Assembly: GCF_900626095.1 (NCBI RefSeq)
Contig: NZ_UYZZ01000002.1
Coordinates: 310,001 to 374,000 of the forward strand
Direction of reading: 5' to 3'
Length of the DNA stretch: 64,000 nucleotides
Source: Clostridium rectalis
Lineage (GTDB): Bacteria > Bacillota > Clostridia > Clostridiales > Clostridiaceae
The translations under genes and the position numbers were made by a program. The notes below the pieces were generated by a model. It saw only the letters and a program-made list of their open reading frames with translations, searched no databases and was not told the DNA's origin. Positions 55,911-64,000 of this stretch are shown here, piece by piece (position 1 is the stretch's first letter; the number at the start of each line of letters is the position of its first letter).

Positions 55911-55958
55911 AGAGGATAAATGATTATCAAACTTTATCTTACTAATCATTTATCCTCT
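55911..55958 (-). terminator. Terminator of the opp operon
   Basis: The perfect 16-bp arms AGAGGATAAATGATTA and its complement enclose a 16-nt loop, 33 bases past the oppF stop. The trailing U-run on the minus strand is short. Confidence 0.8.
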
Positions 55959-55990
55959 TTTTATTATATATCATTTAAATAGAAATGAAA

Positions 55991-56959
55991 TCATTTTTTC
56001 TCATCATATAGATGACAAGCTACAAAATGATTTTTTTCAACTTCTTTAAATTCAGGTAAAGATTCTTCACACTTAGGTTTTGCATATCTACATCTACCTA
56101 CAAATCTACAACCTGGTTTAGGATTAATAGGGCTTGGTACTTCACCTTCAAGCATTATCCTCTTTCGATCCCTCTCAATATTAGGGTCTGGAATAGGAAT
56201 TGCTGATAAAAGCGCCTGTGTATAAGGATGCAATGGTTTTTCATACAAATTCTGACTAGTTGCCAATTCAACCATAGTACCTAAATACATAACTCCCACT
56301 CTATCGGATATATGTTTTACCATTGAAAGATCATGGGCAATAAACAAATAAGTTAAATCCAATTCTTTTTGCAGCTTTATAAGTAAATTGACTATCTGAG
56401 CCTGTATTGATACATCAAGGGCAGATATAGGCTCATCACAGACTATAAACTTAGGTTCTACAGCTAAGGCCCTAGCTATACCTATTCTTTGTCTTTGCCC
56501 ACCTGAGAACTCATGGGGAAATCTAGATGCATGTTCTTTGTTAAGTCCCACTAGCTCTAATAACTCATATATTCTATTAGTTCTCTTTTCACCAGAATAT
56601 ATTCCATGTATATCAATTCCTTCTGCTATTATATCTCCAACAGTCATTCTTGGATTTAATGAAGCATATGGATCTTGAAATATTATTTGAGCATTTTTAC
56701 TAAATTCTCTCTTATCTTTGCCTTTTAAAGTTTGAATATTTATCCCCTTAAAAATAACCTTTCCACCAGTTGCCTCATACAATCCTAACACAGTTCTTCC
56801 ACAAGTTGTTTTTCCACAACCTGATTCTCCAACTAGTCCTAAAGTCTCTCCCTTATTTATTTTAAAACTCACATCATCTACGGCTTTTAATATAGATTTT
56901 TTTCCTACTTTAAAATATTTTTTCAAATGCTCCACTTCTATTAATACATTGTCTTTCAT
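55991..56959 (-). CDS. oppF: Oligopeptide ABC transporter ATPase OppF
   Basis: 322 residues. Walker A GESGCGKTTCGR, signature SGGQRQRIGIARALA, Walker B FIVCDEPISALD and the H-loop in FIAHDLSMVKHI are present, as are the C-terminal oligopeptide-transporter extension and Cys cluster CRFVGRCRYAKPKC. It powers peptide uptake with OppD. Its ATG overlaps the oppD stop (TAATG), giving coupled translation. Last gene of oppABCDF. Confidence 0.95.
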   Translation of the reverse strand: MKDNVLIEVEHLKKYFKVGKKSILKAVDDVSFKINKGETLGLVGESGCGKTTCGRTVLGLYEATGGKVIFKGINIQTLKGKDKREFSKNAQIIFQDPYASLNPRMTVGDIIAEGIDIHGIYSGEKRTNRIYELLELVGLNKEHASRFPHEFSGGQRQRIGIARALAVEPKFIVCDEPISALDVSIQAQIVNLLIKLQKELDLTYLFIAHDLSMVKHISDRVGVMYLGTMVELATSQNLYEKPLHPYTQALLSAIPIPDPNIERDRKRIMLEGEVPSPINPKPGCRFVGRCRYAKPKCEESLPEFKEVEKNHFVACHLYDEKK

Positions 56960-57978
56960 TAAAATGCACCTCCTAAAGACTCCGGCATATTAACTTTAGG
57001 TGCCAAAGGATGTTGAAGCCAACAATGTACACTATGGTTATCCGTAATTTTAGATACCTCCGGCATTTGTTCTTTACAAATTTCCATACAGTATTCACAT
57101 CTTGATGCAAAAGGACATCCTGCAGGTGGTTTTAAAAGATCAGGAGGAGTTCCTTTTATAGAATATAATTCATTTTTGTGTTCTGTTTCTAATCTTGGCA
57201 CAGATTGAAGCAACGCCCATGTATAAGGATGCTTAGGATTACTAAAAATTTCTTCTGTAAAACCTCTTTCAATAATTTTTCCTGCATACATTACTTGAAT
57301 TTTAGTAGCCACACTAGCAACTACTCCCAAATCATGTGTTATAAGTATAACACCCATCCCTATTTTATCTTGTAATGACTTTATTAAATCCATTATTTGT
57401 GCCTGTATAGTAACATCTAACGCTGTAGTAGGTTCATCTGCAATCAATATTTTAGGATTACAAGCTAAAGCTATAGCTATCATAGCTCTTTGTCTCATTC
57501 CACCCGAAAATTCATGTGGATATTGATTAATCCTTTTTTCTGCATTAGGTATATTAACTAGCTTCAGTATTTTTACCGACTCTTCTAAAGCTTCTTTCTT
57601 ATCCATTCCTCTATGAATTATTAAACTTTCAGCTATCTGTTTTCCGATCTTCATAGTAGGATTTAAGGAGGTCATAGGATCTTGGAAAATCATACTTATG
57701 GATTCCCCTCTAAGTTTTCTTAATTCTTTATTATCCATTTTCAAAATGTCTTTTCCTTCAAATATTATTTGTGATCCTTCCTTTATCTCACCTGGCGGCG
57801 TTGGAATTAACCTCATTATTGACTTTGATGTAATAGTTTTACCACAACCAGATTCCCCAACAATTGCTAAAGTTTCTCCTTTATCTAAATTGAAGGATAC
57901 TCCTCTAACCGATTGAACTTCTCCAGCGTATGTGTGAAAAGAAACCTTTAAATCTTTTACTTCAAGTAGTTTTGACAT
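56959..57978 (-). CDS. oppD: Oligopeptide ABC transporter ATPase OppD
   Basis: 339 residues. Walker A GESGCGKTITSK, signature SGGMRQRAMIAIALA, Walker B ILIADEPTTALD and the H-loop LITHDLGVVA are intact. The C-terminal CPFASRCEYCMEIC, a Cys cluster, is typical of OppD/DppD and may bind an iron-sulfur cluster. It pairs with OppF to drive import. It starts at ATG after AAGGAGGG. Confidence 0.95.
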   Translation of the reverse strand: MSKLLEVKDLKVSFHTYAGEVQSVRGVSFNLDKGETLAIVGESGCGKTITSKSIMRLIPTPPGEIKEGSQIIFEGKDILKMDNKELRKLRGESISMIFQDPMTSLNPTMKIGKQIAESLIIHRGMDKKEALEESVKILKLVNIPNAEKRINQYPHEFSGGMRQRAMIAIALACNPKILIADEPTTALDVTIQAQIMDLIKSLQDKIGMGVILITHDLGVVASVATKIQVMYAGKIIERGFTEEIFSNPKHPYTWALLQSVPRLETEHKNELYSIKGTPPDLLKPPAGCPFASRCEYCMEICKEQMPEVSKITDNHSVHCWLQHPLAPKVNMPESLGGAF

Positions 57979-57989
57979 AAGTACCCTCC

Positions 57990-58910
57990 TTACTGACGAA
58001 GCTTTGGATCTAGTGCATCTCTTAATCCATCACCAAGTAAATTAAATGCAAGCATAGTTAAACTTATAGCTAGTGCTGGGAACAATAATTGATATGGATA
58101 AAAATCCATAACTGATTGCCCGAATGAGCACATAGCTCCCCAACTAGTTTTAGGAGGTTGAATTCCCAAACCTATAAAGCTTAAAAAGGCTTCTGAAAAT
58201 ATAAACCCTGGTATATCAAAGGTCATATAAACTATAATAATACCTATAGTATTTGGTATTAAATGTCTCATTACAATTTTACCCCAATTAGCTCCAAGGG
58301 CTTGTGCCGCTAAAACATATTCTGATTCCTTAAGCTGCATAACCTGACCTCTAACCATACGAGCCATACCAGTCCATCCTGTTATACATAATGCAATGAG
58401 TAAAGATAACATACCACTTTGTCCTAAAACAACTGATATAATAATAACTATTATCATATATGGAATACTATTTAACACTTCAACAATTCTCATCATAATA
58501 TCATCTACAAGTCCCCCAAAATAGCCACTAATTCCTCCATAAATACATCCAATCACAACTTCTATTAAAGTTCCTATAATTCCAATTGCTATAGAAACTC
58601 TTCCGCCTATCCATAATCTTGAAAATAAATCCCTTCCTAAATTATCTGTACCAAACCAATATTCACTATTAGGGCTTTGATTTAAAAGATTCATATTTTG
58701 TTCTGAATATTTATGTGGTGAAATATATGGCCCAACTATACACATAATTATTATTAAAACTAACAATACCAATGAAATCATTGCTATCTTATTTTGTTTT
58801 AATCTTCTCCATGCGTCCTGCCAATATGTTATATTAGGTCTTACTATAAGATCTGCATCTGCATTCTCACAACCAATTATTTTGAAATTTTCTTTATTTA
58901 AATCAGCCAT
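57990..58910 (-). CDS. oppC: Oligopeptide ABC transporter permease OppC
   Basis: 306 residues. About six membrane segments, the N-terminal stretch NKIAMISLVLLVLIII, the GTDNLGRDLFSRLWIGGRVS loop and the EAA-loop region VLAAQALGANWGKIVMRHLIPN mark a DppC/OppC permease. It forms the membrane pore with OppB. It starts at ATG after AGGAGGG, 11 bases after oppB. Confidence 0.95.
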   Translation of the reverse strand: MADLNKENFKIIGCENADADLIVRPNITYWQDAWRRLKQNKIAMISLVLLVLIIIMCIVGPYISPHKYSEQNMNLLNQSPNSEYWFGTDNLGRDLFSRLWIGGRVSIAIGIIGTLIEVVIGCIYGGISGYFGGLVDDIMMRIVEVLNSIPYMIIVIIISVVLGQSGMLSLLIALCITGWTGMARMVRGQVMQLKESEYVLAAQALGANWGKIVMRHLIPNTIGIIIVYMTFDIPGFIFSEAFLSFIGLGIQPPKTSWGAMCSFGQSVMDFYPYQLLFPALAISLTMLAFNLLGDGLRDALDPKLRQ

Positions 58911-58921
58911 TTACTACCCTC

Positions 58922-59875
58922 CTATTTTTTACCGCCTGATAACCTTATTCTTGGATCAATTACACTATATAATAAATCTACTATTAATAAAGCTACTATA
59001 TATAAAAATGAATAAAATATAGTAAGTCCCATTATTACATTATAATCTTTAGTTACTATAGAGTTTATCATAGCATTTCCAAGTCCTGGTATTGAAAATA
59101 TTCTTTCAATTACCAATGAACCTGTTATTATATAAGCAACCTGAGGTCCAAGTATAGTTATTATAGGAAGAATAGCATTTCTAATTATATGCTTCCATGC
59201 AATAGCTATTTTAGAAACACCTTTTGCCTGTGCTGTTAAAATGTAATCTTGACTAATAACTTCCAAAACAGATGTTCTCATATATCTAGCATAAGTAGCG
59301 ATACTACTAAACGCTAGCGCCAAAGTTGGAAGTATTGAATATTTAAGACTCTGAATAAATCCAGCATCAGAACTATACCATCCTGCTATAGGAAGTCCGC
59401 CTTTTCCCCCTAATCCTTTTTGAAGTAAAGCTGCCAAAACAAAACTCGGTACAGAAACTCCTACAATTGCTATAAATATAACAAAATAATCAACCCAAGT
59501 ATTTCTTCTAAAGGCTGCTATTATTCCTAAAAATACTCCTATTAATAGTCCAAAAAATACAGCTTGTAAACCTAATCTCGCAGAAATAGGTAGACCTTCC
59601 TCTACAATTTTATCTACAGAATATCCCGGAGTTACAAAAGAATCCCCCATATCCCCCTTTATTAAATTCCCTACGTAGGATACATATCTTTCAGAAATTG
59701 GCCTGTCCAATCCGTACTTAGCCTTAATTGTTTGTTGTATTTCTGTAGGCAATTGCTTTACCTGTGATGATATAGGATCACCTGGCATAGTACTCATCAA
59801 GAAAAATGTAGCCGTTACAATTATCCATAAAGTTAATATCATATATGCAAATCTTTTTAATATATACCTTGCCAT
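58922..59875 (-). CDS. oppB: Oligopeptide ABC transporter permease OppB
   Basis: 317 residues. The start RYILKRFAYMILTLWIIVTATFFLM, GDMGDSF, and the EAA loop ILTAQAKGVSKIAIAWKHIIRNAILPIITILG are OppB/DppB hallmarks, with about six membrane segments. It starts at ATG after AGAGGGGG. A hairpin at 60069 separates it from oppA. Confidence 0.95.
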   Translation of the reverse strand: MARYILKRFAYMILTLWIIVTATFFLMSTMPGDPISSQVKQLPTEIQQTIKAKYGLDRPISERYVSYVGNLIKGDMGDSFVTPGYSVDKIVEEGLPISARLGLQAVFFGLLIGVFLGIIAAFRRNTWVDYFVIFIAIVGVSVPSFVLAALLQKGLGGKGGLPIAGWYSSDAGFIQSLKYSILPTLALAFSSIATYARYMRTSVLEVISQDYILTAQAKGVSKIAIAWKHIIRNAILPIITILGPQVAYIITGSLVIERIFSIPGLGNAMINSIVTKDYNVIMGLTIFYSFLYIVALLIVDLLYSVIDPRIRLSGGKK

Positions 59876-60068
59876 GCTTTTCCCCCTCTCTTTTTTTACA
59901 TAAACTTTAAAACAAAATTATAATTTCACGTTTCTTTTTATATTACATTATAACTTTTATAGCCATAATGGTATTTTCTTATTTAACTTATGTATTGAAA
60001 AGAAATAAAAAAATATGTATTTTTATTAAAATTATTATTTTATCTTAATTCACCTTAATGATATAAAT

Positions 60069-60096
60069 GCTACAACAGGTTTTTTCCTGTTGTAGC
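60069..60096 (-). terminator. Intercistronic hairpin between oppA and oppB
   Basis: The perfect 11-bp arms GCTACAACAGG and CCTGTTGTAGC enclose a 6-nt loop after the oppA stop. It lacks a long U-run on the minus strand, so it may attenuate or stabilise. This fits higher oppA than oppBCDF expression. The further 190 bases to oppB are AT-rich with no clear promoter. Confidence 0.68.
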
Positions 60097-60129
60097 TTTA
60101 TAATTTAAAATAAAATATTTAATTAAAAC

Positions 60130-61800
60130 CTATTTTCTATCAGCAGCTGATGCCCATCTAAATTCAAAAGTACCCCCAAAGTCTGGATATTGAACTCCTT
60201 TAACATACTTTTGAACAAACATTCTTCTATCTTTATTAAATACAGGTGCAAGAGCAGCCTCTTTCACTACTAACAAGTTTTCTGCTTGTTTTATTAACTC
60301 AACTCTCTTGTTAAAGTCTGCCTCAACTCTAATTTTATCTAATAACTGGTCATATTCTTTGTTAGAAAACTTACCATGATTATTTCCATCACCGCTTCTA
60401 AATATTGTTAAGAACGAATCTGGATCTGCATAATCTGCTCCCCAGCCTGACATAGCAATTTCAAAATTACCCTTTATAAGCTTATCTAAATAATCTGAGA
60501 AATCCGCTGCCGCATCAATTCTTACATTAACTCCAATTTTACTCTTCCATTGATTTTGGAAATACTCGGCATATAATCTTTCCTGTGTATCTGCTCCCTG
60601 TGGCAAATATCCTACTGTGTATTTAGATGGATCCGGATTTAATCCCAACTCTTTTAATCCTTCTATAAATAAAGCTTTTGGATCTTTCTTTTCATCAACA
60701 AGCTTCTTAAGAGGTTCTTCAGCCAAATCTCTAAATACTTTATCTCCAACATGTAATCCATTTGGTATTAAACTATAAGATACGAATCCTCTTTTATAAA
60801 CATTTTTAACATAATTGTCTCTATCCATAGCAAGGGAAAGTGCACGTCTTACTTTAGCATTAGTTAATATTTTATTTTTTCCTGCTACATTCATTTCCAT
60901 ATAAAATGAAGTAGGCATTATACCTTCCACATAATCTGCTTTTCCAGATTCTGAATATTTTTTAAACTTTTCTACATACTCTCCAGTAGCTGCCGTTACA
61001 TCTACTTCTTTTTTTTCAAACATTTGATATCTAGTTGGCATTTCTTTTATATCAACTAAATTAACATTACTTAATTGAATGTTTTTAGCATCCCAGTATT
61101 TATCGTTTTTCTTTAATTCCATTTTTGCTCCTCTTTGCCATTTACCAACCACAAAAGGACCATTGAAAACCATCTGAGATGGATCTGAACCATATTTATC
61201 TCCTAATTTTTCAACTATATCCTGTCTAAGTGGTGATAAGGCTGGAAATGAAACTAAACCTAAAAAATATGGAGTTGGAGCTTCTAGTTCAACTTTTAAA
61301 GTTTTATCATCTACAGCTTTAATTCCTACGTCCTCTATCTTAGCCTTTCCCCCGTAATAATTTTCAGCATTTTTTACTGGAAATAAAAAACTTGCATAAG
61401 ATGCTTTTGTATCTGGATTTATAAGTCTTTTCCATGCATATTCATAATCCTTTGCAGTAACCTTTTTCCCATCTGACCAAGTATTATCTCTTAGGGTAAA
61501 TGTATATGTTTTTTTATCCTCACTAACATCCACCTTTTCAGCCCCTGCATTTTCTTGTTTCTCTTCATTGTATCTTAATAATCCCTCAAAGGATTGTCCG
61601 ACAGCACAAAATGAAGCTTCATCAGTAGCTTTTCCTGAATCCAATGTTCTTATAGTCGCTGTTACAGCATTTATAAATTGTCCCTTATCTGATCCCCCAC
61701 TGCCTGCACCAGACTTATCTTTACCTCCACAACCAAGTAAAGCAGTGGATATTAACATAGTAGCTGTAAGCAAAACAGCTAATATTTTTTTGCTTTTCAC
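60130..61800 (-). CDS. oppA: Oligopeptide-binding lipoprotein OppA
   Basis: 556 residues. Signal peptide with lipobox LLGC (Cys24). The mature family 5 solute-binding protein has LRYNEEKQENAG, LRDNTWSDGKKVTAKDYEYAWKRLINPDT, LKKNDKYWDAKNIQLSNV and ALSLAMDRDNYVKNVYKRG. It captures peptides outside the cell for OppBCDF. GTG at 61800 follows GGGGGAATATTT. It is the first gene after a consensus-like promoter and a long leader. Confidence 0.96.
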   Translation of the reverse strand: MKSKKILAVLLTATMLISTALLGCGGKDKSGAGSGGSDKGQFINAVTATIRTLDSGKATDEASFCAVGQSFEGLLRYNEEKQENAGAEKVDVSEDKKTYTFTLRDNTWSDGKKVTAKDYEYAWKRLINPDTKASYASFLFPVKNAENYYGGKAKIEDVGIKAVDDKTLKVELEAPTPYFLGLVSFPALSPLRQDIVEKLGDKYGSDPSQMVFNGPFVVGKWQRGAKMELKKNDKYWDAKNIQLSNVNLVDIKEMPTRYQMFEKKEVDVTAATGEYVEKFKKYSESGKADYVEGIMPTSFYMEMNVAGKNKILTNAKVRRALSLAMDRDNYVKNVYKRGFVSYSLIPNGLHVGDKVFRDLAEEPLKKLVDEKKDPKALFIEGLKELGLNPDPSKYTVGYLPQGADTQERLYAEYFQNQWKSKIGVNVRIDAAADFSDYLDKLIKGNFEIAMSGWGADYADPDSFLTIFRSGDGNNHGKFSNKEYDQLLDKIRVEADFNKRVELIKQAENLLVVKEAALAPVFNKDRRMFVQKYVKGVQYPDFGGTFEFRWASAADRK

Positions 61801-61878
61801 AAATATTCCCCCTTTTATATTCTTGAAATTTATTTAAAATATTTCAATAAGCATTAAAAATTTAAAAATATTTTGAAT

Positions 61879-61904
61879 ATGTCATGTAAAAAATTACATG
61901 ACAT
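61879..61904 (-). promoter_or_regulatory. Inverted repeat in the oppA leader
   Basis: The arms ATGTCATGTAA and TTACATGACAT pair perfectly (11 bp, 4-nt centre), about 80 bases upstream of the oppA start. No U-run follows, so an operator or an RNA hairpin is more likely than a terminator. The regulator is unknown. Confidence 0.5.
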
Positions 61905-62051
61905 CCCCCAAAGATAACATAATTAAATTATAATATTCATTCCATGTTCTTATATCTATTTTAATATTATACGCTTTTCTTGTAAGTTTATTACTTTTAA
62001 TATTCTTCAAATAAGACATTTAAGAGTAATATTCTTGCATTTGTTTTAATT

Positions 62052-62080
62052 ATATTAGCATAGTTTATTTTTTATGTCAA
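62052..62080 (-). promoter_or_regulatory. Sigma-A promoter of oppABCDF
   Basis: A perfect TTGACA and TAATAT (overlapping TATAAT three bases on) are separated by 17 bp on the minus strand. It predicts a leader of about 240 nt with the repeat at 61879. Confidence 0.7.
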
Positions 62081-62340
62081 TGATTAACTTTCTACGTATC
62101 AAGCTTTATAGAACAAGCTGTTATTTTCCGAATTTTCACTGTTATGAATTTTATCTTTCTGTTTCACTAAATTATATAAGTATTAATTCATTGTGCTAAA
62201 TGAATAACTATCCACTAAATTCTTTAACACTATTTTTTCTTAATAAAATATATTGATATTAATAAACACTATTAGTTTTATTAGAAAATCTATATAATTT
62301 TTTCTATATCAGTTATATAATTATATTAAATAGTTTCTTA
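62081..62340. other. Intergenic region upstream of dapA, no feature recognised
   Basis: Between the oppA promoter and the dapA leader the sequence is very AT-rich. I see no gene, no strong hairpin and no lysine-riboswitch signature. Several TATAAT-like boxes occur but without a convincing -35 partner. Confidence 0.4.
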
Positions 62341-62354
62341 GGAGGGATTTTACT

Positions 62355-62366
62355 ATGCAGTATTAA
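62355..62366 (+). CDS. Possible three-codon leader ORF upstream of dapA
   Basis: A strong GGAGGG lies 8 nt before ATG CAG TAT TAA, followed by eight Ts. The good ribosome site with an almost immediate stop suggests a minimal leader ORF or the remnant of a lost gene. Translation is untested. Confidence 0.25.
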   Translation: MQY

Positions 62367-62411
62367 TTTTTTTTATATAATATATATAATAAATCATACA
62401 AATTAGCCTTG

Positions 62412-62429
62412 TTTGCAATAAAAATTGCA
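62412..62429 (+). promoter_or_regulatory. Small hairpin before dapA
   Basis: The 7-bp arms TTGCAAT and ATTGCAA close a 4-nt A-rich loop, 53 bases before the dapA ATG. It may be a leader hairpin, and no regulator is known to me. Confidence 0.3.
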
Positions 62430-62481
62430 ATATATATATATTATGAAAGAATTATTTAAATATGTTAGGAGAGATGCTTAC

Positions 62482-63366
62482 ATGAGTATTTTTAAAGGGT
62501 CTGGTGTAGCTTTAGTAACCCCATTTAATGAACATGGAGTAGATTTTAATAAACTGGAAGAACTTATAAATTGGCATATAAAAAATCATACCGATGCCAT
62601 AATAATATGTGGAACCACTGGTGAAGCTTCAACTATGACTGAAGAAGAAAGAAAAAGTACTATTAAATTTACAGTTGAAAAAGTTAATAAAAGAATCCCT
62701 GTTATAGCCGGTACAGGAAATAACAATACTATCTCCTCTATAACCTTTAGTAAATGGGCAGAAGGTATTGGCGTGGATGGTCTTCTTATTATTACACCTT
62801 ATTATAACAAAACCACTCAAAAAGGATTACTTCATCATTTTAAATGTATAAATGATAATGTAAATATTCCTATTGTTTTATATAATGTACCAGGTAGAAC
62901 TGGTATGAATATTTCCCCTAGTACTTTAGTTAAGATTTGTAATACATGTAATAATGTAGTTGGGATAAAAGAAGCTAGTGGTGATTTAAGTCAAATAGCA
63001 AAAATTAAGTCCCTTTTAAGAGATAGGCTAGATATTTATTCTGGAAATGACGATCAAATTATCCCTATCCTTTCTTTAGGAGGTATAGGAGTGATATCTG
63101 TTCTTTCGAATATTCTTCCTAAAGAGGTCCATGATATGTGCCATTTGTATATGCATAAGAAAATAGATGAAGCATTGAAAATACAATTAGACACTTTATC
63201 ACTTACTAACTCATTATTTATAGAAACAAATCCTATTCCTATAAAAACAGCTATGAACCTATTAGGAATGAATGTAGGGAAATTAAGACTCCCTCTTTGT
63301 GACATGGAAGAAAATACTTTAGAAATATTAAAAAAAGATATGTTAGATTTCGGTCTTTTAAAATAA
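62482..63366 (+). CDS. dapA: 4-hydroxy-tetrahydrodipicolinate synthase
   Basis: 294 residues. [13 protein letters not shown] binds pyruvate and keto-acid groups, Tyr134 in YNVPGRTG and the Schiff-base Lys163 in GIKEASGD are the catalytic residues. It condenses pyruvate with aspartate semialdehyde in lysine and meso-DAP synthesis, and the product also leads to spore dipicolinate. AGGAGA lies before ATG at 62482. In-frame ATGs upstream (62425, 62443) would add residues without a site. It is followed by dapB after 21 bases. Confidence 0.96.
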   Translation: MSIFKGSGVALVTPFNEHGVDFNKLEELINWHIKNHTDAIIICGTTGEASTMTEEERKSTIKFTVEKVNKRIPVIAGTGNNNTISSITFSKWAEGIGVDGLLIITPYYNKTTQKGLLHHFKCINDNVNIPIVLYNVPGRTGMNISPSTLVKICNTCNNVVGIKEASGDLSQIAKIKSLLRDRLDIYSGNDDQIIPILSLGGIGVISVLSNILPKEVHDMCHLYMHKKIDEALKIQLDTLSLTNSLFIETNPIPIKTAMNLLGMNVGKLRLPLCDMEENTLEILKKDMLDFGLLK

Positions 63367-63387
63367 GTTATAATTTAGGAGGATAAA

Positions 63388-64000
63388 ATGATTAATATAA
63401 TTTTATGTGGTTGTAATGGAAAAATGGGAAAAGTTATAACTGAAGTTTCAAAAGGCTTTTCCAATCTAAAAATTGTAGCTGGAATAGATAAAACTATAGA
63501 TTCATCTACTGAATATCCTAATTTTGAATCTATAGATAAATGTTTAGTAAAAGCAGATGTTGTATTAGATTTTTCTAGACCTGATAGTTTAGAAAATTTA
63601 TTAACTTACTGTGATAAAAATAAATTACCATTAATACTATGCACTACTGGATATTCAGAAGAACAATTAAAAAGTATTGAGAATTATTCTAAAATTATTC
63701 CAATTTTTAAATCTGCTAATATGTCCATAGGAGTAAATATAATAAATTCTATATTAAAGAATATAAGTGAAAAATTATTTAAAGATTTTGATATAGAGAT
63801 AATTGAAAAACACCATAACCAAAAGGTAGATTCTCCTAGTGGTACAGCTCTACTATTAGCAAATACAATTAAAAATTCCATAACTGAAGATACTAAATTT
63901 ATTTTTGGTAGAGATGGTATAGGCAAACGTGATAAAAAAGAAATTGGTATTCATGCTATTAGAGGGGGATCAATTGTTGGAGAACATGATATTATCTTTG
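63388..64000 (+). CDS. dapB: 4-hydroxy-tetrahydrodipicolinate reductase, 5' part
   Basis: 204 residues before the window ends. GCNGKMG (8-14) is the NAD(P)H loop, and [15 protein letters not shown] (140-153) contains the catalytic His and Lys of Dap[10 protein letters not shown] and the start of the C-terminal domain ([16 protein letters not shown]) are also visible. It reduces the DapA product. ATG follows AGGAGG by 6 nt. The missing part is the C-terminus only. Confidence 0.95.
   Translation, partial: MINIILCGCNGKMGKVITEVSKGFSNLKIVAGIDKTIDSSTEYPNFESIDKCLVKADVVLDFSRPDSLENLLTYCDKNKLPLILCTTGYSEEQLKSIENYSKIIPIFKSANMSIGVNIINSILKNISEKLFKDFDIEIIEKHHNQKVDSPSGTALLLANTIKNSITEDTKFIFGRDGIGKRDKKEIGIHAIRGGSIVGEHDIIF

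Noticed and set aside
62081-62481. Possible lysine riboswitch before dapA
   Set aside because: The AGAGGTGC-type core and GC-rich stems of that riboswitch are absent.

Overview
The window is a low-GC, strongly AT-biased stretch from an endospore-forming Firmicute, most likely Clostridium sensu stricto. The reasons are AGGAGG-type ribosome sites, GTG/TTG starts, T-box and L20 leaders, a small acid-soluble spore protein, YtxC and PdaA. The species cannot be settled from the sequence. Nearly every gene from 1687 to 61800 lies on the minus strand. The exceptions are the decarboxylase at 27579 and a pentein-like gene at 51253. No insertion sequence, phage gene, rRNA or CRISPR array was seen.

Layout in + coordinates. 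1-674: 5' part of an N6-adenine DNA methylase. 751-1644: PdaA-like lipoprotein deacetylase. 1687-24253: a surface-polysaccharide locus, transcribed right to left. It holds a membrane 4,6-dehydratase, five enzymes that together match the UDP-2,3-diacetamido-mannuronic acid route (WbpA/B/E/D/I type), five GT4/GT2 glycosyltransferases, two O-antigen-ligase/polymerase-like membrane proteins, a Wzx-like flippase and MurJ. It also holds an initiating phosphosugar transferase, a WecG/TagA transferase, an orphan membrane-anchored solute-binding-like protein and, as a separate unit, galU. Strong hairpins divide the locus. 24476-27322: TPR protein and phosphoglucomutase. 27579-29039: arginine/lysine/ornithine decarboxylase. 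29072-35158: U32 protease/RlhA-like, mutS2, DUF523 and an unknown protein. 35364-39811: lone glycosyltransferase, DUF3343 - unknown - cysteine-desulfurase operon, zapA.

39884-51095 is a translation and ion block: pheST behind a Phe T-box, an rRNA methyltransferase, KtrAB potassium uptake, infC-rpmI-rplT behind an L20 leader with a probable AUU start for infC, and thrS behind a Thr T-box with ytxC upstream. 51253-51957 is a divergent conserved gene. Five tRNAs (Val-Asp-Phe-Gly-Cys) follow a consensus promoter. 52631-55838: cobT, hslO, a methyltransferase and a spore SASP. 55991-61800: the oppABCDF peptide importer. 62482 to the end: dapA and the 5' part of dapB (lysine/diaminopimelate synthesis).

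The most coherent biological story is the glycan locus. GalU and the phosphoglucomutase supply UDP-glucose, and the Wbp-type enzymes make a diacetamido-uronic acid nucleotide. The initiating transferase and the GTs build a lipid-linked unit, the flippase exports it, and one of the Wzy-like proteins polymerises or ligates it. I found no wholly unprecedented system. The orphan binding protein inside this locus, the csd-unknown-DUF3343 operon and several perfect palindromes without an assigned regulator are the least explained items.
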